From the NCBI GenBank assembly GCA_020348925.1, contig CP070758.1, positions 1,449,793-1,506,352 of the forward strand: a DNA stretch of 56,560 nucleotides. Direction: 5' to 3'. The translations under genes and the position numbers were made by a program. Below the pieces are notes generated by a model that saw nothing but the letters and a program-made list of their open reading frames with translations, was not told the DNA's origin and made no database searches. This DNA comes from Gemmatimonadota bacterium (GTDB lineage Bacteria; JBHIER01; G020348925). Below, piece by piece: positions 46,701 to 56,422 of the stretch (positions are counted from its first letter, which is position 1; each line of letters starts with the position of its first letter).

Positions 46701-47310
46701 AGATGGCCTGGGTGATGCCTGCGAATCCCTCCGGGGCGATGTGGACGGCAATTGCTCTTTCGATATTCTGGACGTTGTGAAAGTCATCAACATCATTCTG
46801 GCTCAACTGACGCCAACAGATTACGAGCGTGCGGCCGGCGATTGTGACCGGAACGGCTCGCTCAATATTCTTGACGCTCTGGGCGTCGTCAACCTTGTCC
46901 TGGGTATTGGTGACTGCCCGCCCCAGGGATGCAAACCCGTATGGAACGACGAGGTCATGGCCTATCTCAAAGGACTGCAATCCCACTTCACACCGGAAAT
47001 TTTTGACCGACTCATGACGACATTGCATCGCATCGATTTTGCACCGTCACACTTTTCTCTGGCCCAAAATTATCCCAATCCCTTTAACCCGGAGACGTCG
47101 ATTGAATTCGCTCTCCCCCGGACAGCTTACATAAGGTTGAGTGTCTACAACATTCTGGGCCGGGAGGTAAAGGTCTTAGTGGATGATCGGATGGAGGCCG
47201 GATATCATGCGGTGAGGTGGGAGACATCAAACATGCCCAGCGGGGTCTATTTCTATCGTCTGAGGGCAGGTGATTTCTCAGCAGTGAGAAGTATGGTTTT
47301 AATGAAGTAA
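43768..47310 (+). CDS. Secreted S41-family peptidase with PKD, LamG, TSP3, dockerin and sorting tail
   Basis: 1180 residues from the ATG at 43768 (AAGGAGG five bases before). It is the intact paralogue of the preceding gene: same N domain ([21 protein letters not shown]), S41 core with S549 in AMSYGETNM and [13 protein letters not shown], LamG ([12 protein letters not shown]), TSP3, dockerin ([24 protein letters not shown]), linker [11 protein letters not shown], then [24 protein letters not shown] and the terminal LMK. S41 enzymes cleave near C termini of substrates; here the target is unknown. The two copies lie head to tail 67 bp apart. Confidence 0.88.
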   Translation: MKVSRFCFSMFTLLTTFMLCYRAEAQWPGEFSWQDSQYPDESIVQHKPQANTVYSSTNSESLTELELDNLIAFTRLMGYVRFFHPSDEVAVTNWDELCLQAVPIVRGALDPTDLALKLQSYFAPIAPSVRVYPTATDPADIPTMIPPSGNDSLYITQWYHESVGFDYAHSWFLQHGIPPESSCISQRISERLFHASVPQGFHDPETPFVRDLEGSVTCMVPLSLFGTREGTFPPSTLPHPWTTMTDPFDYSGNDQAVRLACVSIVWNVFQHFFPYFDVIETDWHQVLRETLARAAVDANERDFANTLRLLLVPLEDGHGTVLQQDMMTGGMFSPRLKVNWIEDQLVVTFVDTTIVPRIRLGDVIVAIYGVSARQVVEEKEKYISGSPQRRRLMATERILTGDPNTSVTLDVLSFSGESFTITLRRDQYYTHLDGFEEPRPDKFDVLGDNFHYIDMTRISTMEEYEERFPKLQNADGLIFDLRGSPGGPFIIGHLIDKPAHWSPMYIPAVTYPDRENFSFLCTSCGWVVPPEYTLSKIKKVFLTNAGAMSYGETNMEIIASNRIAEIVGEPTAGTNGLANRHYLIGGYYILWTCIKVLKGDGSQLYGIGVTPTHPVSRTIEGVAHGRDEVLEYAMDLLGVHAVSAVPNTGHAPLTVQLTFDPSHLIMPVSSLRWDFENDGTTDSREQQTEWTYEQPGDYTICLGVEGSNSFDTLMYKDFIRVFDGESALLFDGKQSLVSCPAAPSLNVTDALTIEAWINPQGWGEFPHLGLGRVVDKGSISLYLVEFYAPFHDHSLVMELHHENGMTSSSYTPAESIHLNEWQYLAVSYDGEHSIKMYINGAEQVLTHTGTPSGPVQDNSNINLIFGNLPDLTGTFHGLIDDVRLWNTVRTGEEIRENMNSYLAGTEPDLVGYWPMNEGNGDTIFDSSDKGSDGHISGALWRQGRQFHPESFDTDEDGIVDWDDNCPCISNPDQKDSDEDGLGDACESLRGDVDGNCSFDILDVVKVINIILAQLTPTDYERAAGDCDRNGSLNILDALGVVNLVLGIGDCPPQGCKPVWNDEVMAYLKGLQSHFTPEIFDRLMTTLHRIDFAPSHFSLAQNYPNPFNPETSIEFALPRTAYIRLSVYNILGREVKVLVDDRMEAGYHAVRWETSNMPSGVYFYRLRAGDFSAVRSMVLMK

Positions 47311-47326
47311 CCAAAGGAGGTGCATA

Positions 47327-49984
47327 ATGCACACAAGTATACTTTTTGTAATGCTCATCTCTCTGGCGTTGATGGCAGTCCCGACGAGGGGAACTGTCAT
47401 CCATGTTCCCGGAGATCAAACCTCTATTCAAGGGGGAATCAATGCCGCGGTGGACGGCGACACCGTCCTCGTTGCGCCCGGAACCTACTCCGAAAACATC
47501 TCTTTTCGCGGCAGAAACATCGTTCTCGCCAGTCACTTCATCTTAAACGGCGATCCGGATTTTATCGAAACAACCATCATCGACGGCAGCAATCACACCG
47601 ATCCCGATACAGGCAGTACTGTCCTGATCATTTCCGGTGAAGATTCGACGGCCGTGCTGGAGGGATTCACCGTGACCGGCGGTACAGGGACCATCTGGTG
47701 GGACACACACGATTTGCAGTGGCATCGGGAAGGCGGCGGGATACTCATCGAACTCTCCTCCCCAACCATCAGGAATAACCATGTCGTGGACAACGAGGCC
47801 GTCAATCTCTCCGGCGTTATTGCCGCCGGTGGAGGCGGTATTCGCTGCATGGACGGAAATCCTCTGATTGAGAACAATCTCGTCATGCACAACAGGGGAA
47901 CCCACGCCGCCGGGGTCGAGATGCTGTTCTCCACCGGCACTATAAGAAGGAACGTCATCGTTGAAAACAGCGGAGGACAGCTTTGGGGTGGTGGCGGTTT
48001 CTTAAAGTATTTCGGAGGGACCACCCTCTTAGAGAACAATACCATCGCCGGGAATTCATGCACTGGGGGCGGAGATCCTCCGGCAGGCAGGGGAGGTGCC
48101 ATGGTAGTCTGGGGAGGTGTCATTATCGCCCGCAACAATATCATATGGGGGAACACACAGGAAGTTGGGGATCAGATTCATTACGCTGTAAACAGGAGCT
48201 CAGACATAAGCTACAACGATATCGAGGGTGGCTGGGAAGGTGTGGGCAACATAAATGAGGATCCTTTGTTCGCGGATGACGGGTATACGCTCTCCGAGAA
48301 CTCACCCTGCATCGATGCCGGTGATCCCAACAGCCCTCTGGACCTTGATGGGACGAGGGCGGATATAGGAGCATTCACATACTATCATCTTGACACCCCG
48401 TACATACGGATTGTGCACTGTATTTTGGATGACAGCCAGGGGAACACCAATGGAAATGCCGACGGCGGTGAGACGGTAGATCTCGTTGTGACATTGATCA
48501 ACACCAGCTTGGATGCAACCGGGGTCTCAGCCGCACTTTCGACCATCGATCCGGATGTCGAATTGATTCAGGACACAGCCACCTTCGGGGACCTGCCACG
48601 TGATGAATGCTCTCTCAACGACAGCAATCCCTTCTCGTTCTCGGTTGACCAATATGCCGTCCCCCACCGGAGCATGTTCTACCTGAACATTGCGGCAGAT
48701 GGCGGGTACGAAGCCTCCTATAGCTTTGAGCTCACCGTCGGCACAGCCACCATTCTCCTGGTGGACGATGATGAGGGGACCTCTTACGAGAGGTGTTACT
48801 TCGACGCCCTGGAGACCAAGAATATCGCTCCGGGGGAATGGAATGTCGCAGCCAAGGGTTGCCCCACAGTCCCTGCATTACTGCAATACGGAACCGTCGT
48901 CTGGCTCACCGGAAACGACCGGGAGAGCAGCCTGACTTCGGAAGAGCAGGGGGCCATTGCTGCCTTGCTGGATGGTGGGGGAAATCTTTTCATGGCGGGA
49001 TCGAATATTGGATACGATCTCGTGGAGGACGGTTCTTCCGGTGATGCGGCTTTTTACGCCAATTATCTTCATGCCGAGTATATCAGTGACTCGATTGAGG
49101 AGACCTTCCTGTCCGGAGTCGAAGGGGATCCCATCTCCGGACAGTTCTCGCTTCTTTCATTGGATGTGAATCAGACGTCTCCCAGTGTCATTGCTCCTCT
49201 TGAAGGTGCGAGCACGGTGCTCACCTACTATTCCTCGCAGGAGGCGGCAGCCATAAAATTCGACGGGGAGCACAAGGTTGTCTACTCTGCTGTCGGTTTT
49301 GAGGGTATTCGGTCCATGGGTGGAAATGATGATGTGGTTCGGGGGACACTGTTGAAGAATGCGCTCCAGTGGTTCAGCTATGTTCCCAGTCGAGGGGATG
49401 TCAATCAGGACGGCGGGACGGACATATTGGATGTGCTGGCGGCCGTAAACATCATTCTGGGCGCGATACAACCTTCGGGACCGCAGGACTGGGCAGCCGA
49501 CTGTACCGGAGATGGAGCGGTCGATATTATTGACGCCCTGGGCATTGTGAACGTCGTCCTCGGAATTGGCGAATGTGTGCCCTCGACCTCCAGGCCCGTA
49601 ATCACCGCGGCGACAATCCGGTTCTGCGAATCTCTCGAAAACCATCTCTCGCCCGAAATGTTCGCGCAGTTCATGGCTCTCGTCAATGCCGAGACATCAT
49701 TACCGACCGGCCACAATCTGGCCCAGAACTATCCCAATCCCTTCAACCCTGAAACAACGATTCGATTCACCATACCCCAGGTTTCGCACACCAGCCTGAC
49801 TATTTATAATATAACCGGGGAGCTTGTCAAAAAACTGGCCGACGGTGAATTACAGGCCGGATATCATTCCGTCACCTGGGATGGAAAAGACACATATTGT
49901 CTCAAGGTAAGCTCGGGAGTCTATTTTTACACCATGAAGACTGAGAAGTTCACTCGTACTCGAAAAATGTTGATCGTGAAATGA
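47327..49984 (+). CDS. Secreted right-handed beta-helix protein with dockerin and sorting tail
   Basis: 885 residues, 16 bp past the S41 gene, with AAAGGAGG. Signal peptide about 1-22. Residues 25-345 form a parallel beta-helix of the pectate-lyase/DUF1565 type (VPGDQTSIQGGINAAVDGDTV, GGGIRCMDGNPLIENN). Then an Ig-like module (GNADGGETVDLVVTLIN), a GATase1/ThuA-like module (ILLVDDDEGTSYE ... NLFMAGSNIGYDLVEDG), a dockerin (DVNQDGGTDILD, DCTGDGAVDIID), the conserved linker and the tail ([23 protein letters not shown]). It may bind or cleave polysaccharide, but catalytic residues were not identified. Confidence 0.85.
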   Translation: MHTSILFVMLISLALMAVPTRGTVIHVPGDQTSIQGGINAAVDGDTVLVAPGTYSENISFRGRNIVLASHFILNGDPDFIETTIIDGSNHTDPDTGSTVLIISGEDSTAVLEGFTVTGGTGTIWWDTHDLQWHREGGGILIELSSPTIRNNHVVDNEAVNLSGVIAAGGGGIRCMDGNPLIENNLVMHNRGTHAAGVEMLFSTGTIRRNVIVENSGGQLWGGGGFLKYFGGTTLLENNTIAGNSCTGGGDPPAGRGGAMVVWGGVIIARNNIIWGNTQEVGDQIHYAVNRSSDISYNDIEGGWEGVGNINEDPLFADDGYTLSENSPCIDAGDPNSPLDLDGTRADIGAFTYYHLDTPYIRIVHCILDDSQGNTNGNADGGETVDLVVTLINTSLDATGVSAALSTIDPDVELIQDTATFGDLPRDECSLNDSNPFSFSVDQYAVPHRSMFYLNIAADGGYEASYSFELTVGTATILLVDDDEGTSYERCYFDALETKNIAPGEWNVAAKGCPTVPALLQYGTVVWLTGNDRESSLTSEEQGAIAALLDGGGNLFMAGSNIGYDLVEDGSSGDAAFYANYLHAEYISDSIEETFLSGVEGDPISGQFSLLSLDVNQTSPSVIAPLEGASTVLTYYSSQEAAAIKFDGEHKVVYSAVGFEGIRSMGGNDDVVRGTLLKNALQWFSYVPSRGDVNQDGGTDILDVLAAVNIILGAIQPSGPQDWAADCTGDGAVDIIDALGIVNVVLGIGECVPSTSRPVITAATIRFCESLENHLSPEMFAQFMALVNAETSLPTGHNLAQNYPNPFNPETTIRFTIPQVSHTSLTIYNITGELVKKLADGELQAGYHSVTWDGKDTYCLKVSSGVYFYTMKTEKFTRTRKMLIVK

Positions 49985-50036
49985 GTTCACAAAAAAGAGA
50001 CGAACTCATATTTTTTCAAAAAGGAGAACAACGATA

Positions 50037-52994
50037 ATGAAGAATCTTCGTTTTTTCGCTGTTCTGGCACTCTCTTTCTGTATTCTTGGTAGCGGTCATA
50101 CAATTACCGAGGGAGAGAGACCCGACTTGGTGAGTATCTCCCGAAACGATCCGTCAGTGGTATCTTTACTCAAGGATCGTGGTATTCCAGTTCACCTTGT
50201 ATTGAAGGAATGGTTTCTTGCTCAAGCTGCCCCGGCCGATCTTGCGCAACTCGAAAAGGCCGGGATAGAGTACAAAGTTCTGGACAAGGAAGCCTGGTCA
50301 GATCCGTATTACCTCATCACGAGACCTCGTGGAAAAGAAATCGGTGAAATCCCGGATGTGACACAGGTTGTGTTCAAAACCGGTACGGAAGCCCTGGTGA
50401 AGAGTCCGCCGAAACAAGCTTTTGAACTGGGACGGTTTGGTTTTCATGTGACCAGAATATCTTCGAAACCGCAGCCACTTTTTACGAACCGGACCAGAGA
50501 TACGGACCGCATTTTGGAGAAATTTCAGGCCGGGCATCGGACGGACGATGTCATCGGCGTCCTCGTGAATCAGGTCTCTCAGGAGATCATGCGACCACAC
50601 GTGCAGAGATTGCAGGATTTTCAGACGCGATATTATGCCTCCGATTCCCTCAACGCGGCTGCTCAGTGGCTCTTCGACCGCTTCGTCGAGTTCGGATACA
50701 GTAATGTCCAATTCGACGAGTTCGAGGAACCGCTGGATCATACACCGGTCAAGAACGTGATCGCGACAAAGCCGGGAGTTGTCCATCCGGACAGTGTCAT
50801 CATGATGGGTGCTCACTACGATTCTGCCGTTATCGACGGGACGGATCCGTATGTTTGGGCACCAGGGGCCGACGATAACGCTTCCGGGGTTGTGGGTGTA
50901 TTGGAAGCGGCCCGTATTCTGGCCGACGTTGATTTCGATTGCACGATCAAATTTGTCTGCTGGAGTGCTGAAGAGTGGGGTTATTTCGGGAGTGAGCACT
51001 ATGCGGAACGTGCATACAATCAAGGTGAGAAGATAGGGCTGTATATCAACTATGATATGCTGGGTTATATTGATGAGGATGATCCGGTGAGGGATATTGA
51101 TATTGGCTGGAATCCCACCGGCCAGCCCTACGCCGATCTGATGGCCGAGATGGTCACCACATACACGAGTCTGGTGCCAATAACTTATCCTGCAGCTCCG
51201 GTCGGCAGCGACTACGGCCCCTTTATGGCCTACGGCTACGATATCCTCAGTGTCATGGAGAGTGATCCGTATCCGTTTATACATTCCGCCGGGGATATCA
51301 TAGACCGCATGAACTTCTCTTACATGTGTGAAGCCGTCAAAATGGGCCTGGCCACGTTGGCCACGGTAGCCGGTCCACCGGCATCGGTGTCTCTTCCCCA
51401 TCCCATGATTGCACTTGAAAGTTACTCATGGGACGATGACAGTGAGGGAGGAAGTGTTGGAAACGGAAACGGCTTCTTTGATACCGGTGAAACAATTGAC
51501 ATTTCCCTGTCACTCCGCAACATTGGCGACACGCCGGCCGACAATGTCACGGCGTACCTTCTCACCGATGATCCCTACGTAACCCTTTCGGACAAAGTGG
51601 TGTCTTGTGGCCATATTCCCGCCGGCGGCACCGGCACAGGTCAGGATCAGTTTCGGTTCTCCATATCGGAGGCTTGCCCGAACGGCCATTTCTTAGATTT
51701 TTCTGTCGAAGCGCATGCGGCAGGAGGATATGAATGGATGAGCTACTTCTCAGTTCGTGTCGTTCAACCTACTGTTTGGTACATAACCTTTAACCTCCAG
51801 GAGACGGTTGGTAATGAAAATGGCGCCGTTGATCCGGGTGAGACAGTGAATTTGTCTGTATTCCTGGGAAACGACGGACTGAGAAATACCTCCGGAGTAA
51901 CAGCCACCCTGGCAACCGATGATCCTGATGTACTCATCGTTGACGGTGATATCGGTTTCCCCGATATGGACGTTCACGATATCAAGGAGAACGAGGCCGA
52001 ACCTTTTGTCCTCTCTGTGGCGGAGGGAGCAATACCGCGTACTCTCTATTTCACACTGAACGTCTCCGAAGGAGAGGGATACTACCGCACAGAGATACCC
52101 ATTCAGGTTTCTATCGGACAGAGCACCCTGCGGCTTGTAGCAGATGACGGTGGTGCCGGGTACACAGGGTACTATATCGATGCTCTTCAGAATATCGGTG
52201 TCCCTTACGAAATCGATGAGATCGAGGGTGTGGTAATGCCCCATTCCGAAGATCTCAGTAATTACTCAGAGGTCATCTGGTTCACGTCAGGTGAGGAGAG
52301 CAATACCTTGACCCCTGATGATCGGAGTGATCTGGAGATCTTTCTCGAATCCGGTGGAAAACTCATTCTGTCCGGGGCCATGATCGGGTATGAGGTAGGC
52401 AATACGTCCTTCTACAGGAATTACGTGCACGGGAGATACATCTCTTTCATAACGTTGCTTCACCATCTCAATGGTGCTCCCTCCAATCCGGTCGTGGGCT
52501 CGCAAGACATCACACTGGCTTCTCGAGGATTCAACGGCCAGGGGTTCACTGGCGAGATCGATCCCATCAGTCCAGCCGTGCCACTGTTCACCTATGACCG
52601 GAGTACGGACCAAGGACCGGGTATTATCCGATCAAGCGGGAGTGCGGCATTGGCAGTGGAGACATCCGCTTACAAGGTTGCCTATTTCTCCTTTGGATTG
52701 GAAGGTATAGAGCCCCTAGAGAGCAGGGCTCAAGTCCTTGAAGACATACTTTCGTGGTTCAAGAAGCCGGGCATTGACAAGGGTGATGTGAATGGCAACG
52801 GCGTGACGGACATCATCGATGCGGTTGTGACCGTGAACATTGTCCTGGGTATGTATCAACCGGACGAGCAGGAGGTGGAACGCGCTGATATGAATTATGA
52901 CGGAGCCATCGATATCATCGACGTCGTCAGAATCGTCAACGCTGTGCTTGGGACGAGTGGAAAAGCTGCCCACAGTTATGCCACGGATCTGTAG
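50037..52994 (+). CDS. Secreted M28-family aminopeptidase with dockerin
   Basis: 985 residues with signal peptide (about 1-22). A 190-residue pro-like region precedes the M28 zinc peptidase domain (about 195-440), where all metal ligands are visible: H260 (GAHYDS), D279 (GADDNASG), E312-E313 (SAEEWGYFGS), D340 (YDMLGY) and H416 (FIHSAGD). Two Ig-like modules with GxxDxGETxxxS and a GATase1-like module (NLFL-type, here GGKLILSGAMIGYEV) follow, then a dockerin (DVNGNGVTDIID, DMNYDGAIDIID) that ends the chain. No sorting tail. It removes N-terminal residues from peptides outside the cell, if active. Confidence 0.9.
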   Translation: MKNLRFFAVLALSFCILGSGHTITEGERPDLVSISRNDPSVVSLLKDRGIPVHLVLKEWFLAQAAPADLAQLEKAGIEYKVLDKEAWSDPYYLITRPRGKEIGEIPDVTQVVFKTGTEALVKSPPKQAFELGRFGFHVTRISSKPQPLFTNRTRDTDRILEKFQAGHRTDDVIGVLVNQVSQEIMRPHVQRLQDFQTRYYASDSLNAAAQWLFDRFVEFGYSNVQFDEFEEPLDHTPVKNVIATKPGVVHPDSVIMMGAHYDSAVIDGTDPYVWAPGADDNASGVVGVLEAARILADVDFDCTIKFVCWSAEEWGYFGSEHYAERAYNQGEKIGLYINYDMLGYIDEDDPVRDIDIGWNPTGQPYADLMAEMVTTYTSLVPITYPAAPVGSDYGPFMAYGYDILSVMESDPYPFIHSAGDIIDRMNFSYMCEAVKMGLATLATVAGPPASVSLPHPMIALESYSWDDDSEGGSVGNGNGFFDTGETIDISLSLRNIGDTPADNVTAYLLTDDPYVTLSDKVVSCGHIPAGGTGTGQDQFRFSISEACPNGHFLDFSVEAHAAGGYEWMSYFSVRVVQPTVWYITFNLQETVGNENGAVDPGETVNLSVFLGNDGLRNTSGVTATLATDDPDVLIVDGDIGFPDMDVHDIKENEAEPFVLSVAEGAIPRTLYFTLNVSEGEGYYRTEIPIQVSIGQSTLRLVADDGGAGYTGYYIDALQNIGVPYEIDEIEGVVMPHSEDLSNYSEVIWFTSGEESNTLTPDDRSDLEIFLESGGKLILSGAMIGYEVGNTSFYRNYVHGRYISFITLLHHLNGAPSNPVVGSQDITLASRGFNGQGFTGEIDPISPAVPLFTYDRSTDQGPGIIRSSGSAALAVETSAYKVAYFSFGLEGIEPLESRAQVLEDILSWFKKPGIDKGDVNGNGVTDIIDAVVTVNIVLGMYQPDEQEVERADMNYDGAIDIIDVVRIVNAVLGTSGKAAHSYATDL

Positions 52995-53129
52995 GCTGAG
53001 ATCAGAATGTTGAGAGAAATTCCGGTAAAACTTACGGGCGAAACAAGAGGAGGACTCATAGGAAGATGAAAGAATGAGAGGTTTTATCCCTTACATTTTC
53101 AACATGACACCAAACATGCGAGGTGCATC

Positions 53130-53792
53130 ATGATCAGACTCCAGAATATTTTTAAATTCTACTCCAACCGATTCGTGAAAACCTATGTTCTCCAGGATAT
53201 TGACCTGGAAATTCAACGTGGGGAATTTGTCACCGTTATGGGGCCGTCAGGTGCAGGAAAATCGACCCTGTTGTATATAATAGGCATGTTGGATGAACCC
53301 AGTGACGGTGAGTACTACTTTCGCGATGAGCCGGTCCATACGATGAAAGAAAAACAGCGCACCGAACTTCACCGAGGTGAGATCGGGTTCGTCTTTCAAA
53401 GCTACCATTTGATCGATGAGTTGACCGTGTATGAGAACATTGAGACACCTCTTCTCTATCAGAAAGTGAAGGGATCGGAGCGCAAAGGGCGCGTGGCGGA
53501 AATGCTGGACCGCTTCCAGATTGTGGCCAAGAAGGATCTCTTTCCCAATCAGCTCTCAGGCGGTCAACAACAGCTGGTCGCCATTGCCAGGGCCATCATC
53601 GGACAGCCTGGTCTCATCCTGGCCGACGAACCCACCGGCAATTTGAACTCCGAGCAAGGGATGGAGATTATGGAGCTCCTGAGTAAATTGAACAAAGAAG
53701 GCACGACCATCATCCAGGTCACCCACTCGGAAGAAAAAGCAGCGTACGCACACCGGATCATCAATTTACTGGATGGGAGAATTGTGGAATAG
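53130..53792 (+). CDS. Second MacB/LolD-like ABC ATPase
   Basis: 220 residues, clearly related to the 33344 protein (shared LIDELTVxEN after the Q-loop and PLLYxKV). Walker A GPSGAGKST, signature LSGGQQQLVAIARA with Leu in place of the usual Arg, Walker B LILADEPTGNLN and H-loop VTHSEEKAAYAHR. No permease is adjacent: M28 peptidase on one side, M14 peptidase on the other. It may serve a permease elsewhere or one lost here. Confidence 0.88.
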   Translation: MIRLQNIFKFYSNRFVKTYVLQDIDLEIQRGEFVTVMGPSGAGKSTLLYIIGMLDEPSDGEYYFRDEPVHTMKEKQRTELHRGEIGFVFQSYHLIDELTVYENIETPLLYQKVKGSERKGRVAEMLDRFQIVAKKDLFPNQLSGGQQQLVAIARAIIGQPGLILADEPTGNLNSEQGMEIMELLSKLNKEGTTIIQVTHSEEKAAYAHRIINLLDGRIVE

Positions 53793-53870
53793 AAGTGGAT
53801 TACCCTCAACGTTCAGCTTTATTCTGTTCCATTCAAAGAAAGCTGATTACTAGTTTCTAACGTAGGGACC

Positions 53871-54008
53871 GAAAATATTGTAATGCCTCGAACTTTGAGA
53901 TATTGTGTACGAATACGGAGGATATCATGCGAAAGAAATGGATAGGCTGGTATCTTGCTCTGGTTCTCATGACCAATGTCACCCATTCCGAGGTCAGGAA
54001 GCTCGTTC
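53871..54008 (+). repeat. Copy 1 of a 138-bp near-perfect direct repeat
   Basis: It matches 56423-56560 at an offset of 2552 bp with two differences (53876 T/A and 53890 G/A). It covers the ribosome-binding site, start and first 27 codons of the M14 gene. Confidence 0.95.
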
Positions 54009-56344
54009 GAGTAGACGTGAGCAATCAACCGCAAGCCACAATTATTGATTTCATGCGACTTCATCCTGATATTATCTCACGCGGGCAACAGGGACGATCC
54101 GTGGATGTGCTTGCCCCGGCATCGCAGTTGGAAAAAATCACCGATCTCGGTATTCCCCTCGAAGTTCTGGTGGATGACGCCGATGAGTATGCTCAAACCT
54201 TGAAACAACAGGGATATTTCGATGCTTTCCATTCATATGAAGAGATGTTAGCCGAGATGCGGACTGTCGAAGCGAACCATCCTGAAATCGCCAAACTCTA
54301 TGACATCGGTGACAGCTGGGAGAAAACTCAAGGGTTGGCGGATCGAGACATCTGGGCCATCAAAATCTCTGATAACGTGAATAGAGAGGAACCACAAGAA
54401 CCGGAAGTGTTGTACATAGGCTGCCATCACGCTCGGGAGATTATTACGCCGGAAGTCCTACTCTATTTCATGGACTACCTTGTGGATACCTACGGTACCG
54501 AGCCTGAAGTAACATATCTTGTCGACAATCGTCAGCTGTGGTTCGTACCGATGCTCAATCCTGACGGCCACGACTTTGTCGTGAGTTCGAGGAGGTATAC
54601 TGAAGATATGTATTGGCGGAAAAACAGGCGTGACAACGGCGATGGAACATTTGGAGTGGACCTGAATAGAAACTACGGTTACATGTGGGGTTTTGACGAT
54701 ATCGGCTCCAGCCCGGACCCGAGCAGTTTGCTCTATCGAGGCACACACCCTTTTTCTGAGCCGGAAACCCAGGCAATTCGAGACTTGGTGACGGCCCACC
54801 ATTTCGTGACATCACTCTCATATCATGCCGCTGGCGGATTGTGGCTGTATCCCTGGATGTATATCCAACAAAACACTCCGGATCATGATACCTTCGTGGC
54901 CATCGCCGAGAGTTGTGTGGCCTACAATGGCTATGAACCCGGCAACCCGGTGTCGGAAACCATTTACACCTGCAGCGGTAATTTTATTGACTGGATGTAT
55001 GGCGAACAGACAACGAAATGTAAAACATATAACTTCGATCCTGAAGTGGGGTACTCTATGTATCCGGACACCTCTCGCATAGTGCCCTATTGCCGGGATA
55101 ACCTCGGCCCCAATTTATACGTCGCGAAAGTGGCGGAAGAGTATGCACTCCCGTTCATTTCTTACAATGAATACAAGGTCACTGAAATGCATGGAAATCG
55201 TGATGGGATTTTTGATCCCGGTGAGACGGTTCATCTGACGTTCACACTGTTCAACATGGGTTATGTATCCACTGGCCTCGTGGGATCCATGTCGACTGAG
55301 GATCCGGCCGTAGATTTTATGAAACGGACAGCGTATTTCGGGAACGTGGACTTCCGGGAGATGGCTTCAAATGAACAAGATCCTTTTGTGTTCACAATCG
55401 AAGCTGATACGAAAAGCCACGTTTCCAGTTTTGTCTTGACCATCACAGATGATAGTGGATACACAACCAGTGAAAGTCTCGATGTGAGTATCGGACCAGC
55501 TACCGTTCTTGTTGTCGACGACGACCTCGGAGAGGAATATGAGCAGTATTATACGGAAGGGTTGTCTCAAAATTACCCTTTCGATATGTGGGAGATTGAA
55601 ACGCAGGGGATTCCTTCGGAGACGCTTTCCCATTACGAAGCCGTAGTCTGGTTCACCGGCGATGACAGAACCACCTCCCTTACGCCAGGGGAACAGACAG
55701 TTCTTCAAGAATACCTCGACAGCGGTGGCAACCTTTTTCTCACAGGGCAGAATATCGGATACGATCTCGTCGAGGAGGGATCGGAAGGAGATGCTCTGTT
55801 TTACCGCACGTACCTTCGGGCAGACTATGTAAGCGATGACTCACATGAGAACGTTTTAACCGGCGTCCCTGGGGACCAGATCTCCGGAGATTTTACATTC
55901 TTGACCGTGGGAGCAGGAGGTGCCGGAAATCAGACCTCGCCCAGCAGTATTGAACCTCTGTCCGGGGCAACCGCAGTCTTCACCTATTACGGATCGGCCC
56001 ATACGGCGGCCGTCAAATACAGCGGTGCATTTAAAGTGGTTTACTTCGCCTTCGGCTATGAAGGAGTGGGCGCCTTCGGGACAGGCGCTGCCAGATTGAG
56101 ATCTTCCCTCATGGACAATATCGTCGCCTGGTTTCGGTATGAGCCGCACAAGGGGGACGTCAATGAGGATGGGAACGTCGACATCCTTGATGTGGTCGAG
56201 GTGGTAAACATCATTATAGGGTTGGTGGAACCGACAACCGCTCAATTTTGGGCTGCCGATGTCACCCAAGATGGGAGTATCGACATTCTGGATGTCGTGA
56301 ACATCGTGAACGTTATTCTCGGGCCAACGGTATCGGTACGATAA
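53927..56344 (+). CDS. Secreted M14-family zinc carboxypeptidase with dockerin
   Basis: 805 residues from the ATG at 53927 (CGGAGGA just before); signal peptide about 1-21. An activation-like region precedes the M14 domain (about 105-410): H168-A-R-E171 zinc motif, DLNRNYGYMWG, third ligand H300 in SYHAAG, and catalytic E373 in DPEVGY. Downstream are an Ig-like module (GIFDPGETVHLTFTLFN), a GATase1-like module (VLVVDDDLGEEYE ... NLFLTGQNIGYDLVEEG) and a dockerin (DVNEDGNVDILD, DVTQDGSIDILD) at the very end. There is no sorting tail. It trims C-terminal residues outside the cell. A second copy begins 134 bp downstream. Confidence 0.9.
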   Translation: MRKKWIGWYLALVLMTNVTHSEVRKLVRVDVSNQPQATIIDFMRLHPDIISRGQQGRSVDVLAPASQLEKITDLGIPLEVLVDDADEYAQTLKQQGYFDAFHSYEEMLAEMRTVEANHPEIAKLYDIGDSWEKTQGLADRDIWAIKISDNVNREEPQEPEVLYIGCHHAREIITPEVLLYFMDYLVDTYGTEPEVTYLVDNRQLWFVPMLNPDGHDFVVSSRRYTEDMYWRKNRRDNGDGTFGVDLNRNYGYMWGFDDIGSSPDPSSLLYRGTHPFSEPETQAIRDLVTAHHFVTSLSYHAAGGLWLYPWMYIQQNTPDHDTFVAIAESCVAYNGYEPGNPVSETIYTCSGNFIDWMYGEQTTKCKTYNFDPEVGYSMYPDTSRIVPYCRDNLGPNLYVAKVAEEYALPFISYNEYKVTEMHGNRDGIFDPGETVHLTFTLFNMGYVSTGLVGSMSTEDPAVDFMKRTAYFGNVDFREMASNEQDPFVFTIEADTKSHVSSFVLTITDDSGYTTSESLDVSIGPATVLVVDDDLGEEYEQYYTEGLSQNYPFDMWEIETQGIPSETLSHYEAVVWFTGDDRTTSLTPGEQTVLQEYLDSGGNLFLTGQNIGYDLVEEGSEGDALFYRTYLRADYVSDDSHENVLTGVPGDQISGDFTFLTVGAGGAGNQTSPSSIEPLSGATAVFTYYGSAHTAAVKYSGAFKVVYFAFGYEGVGAFGTGAARLRSSLMDNIVAWFRYEPHKGDVNEDGNVDILDVVEVVNIIIGLVEPTTAQFWAADVTQDGSIDILDVVNIVNVILGPTVSVR

Positions 56345-56422
56345 AATTATAGCATTCGTTGTTCAGCCTTACTCTTTTCTACTACAATGAAAGGCTTATC
56401 ACTGGATTCTGATATGATCACT

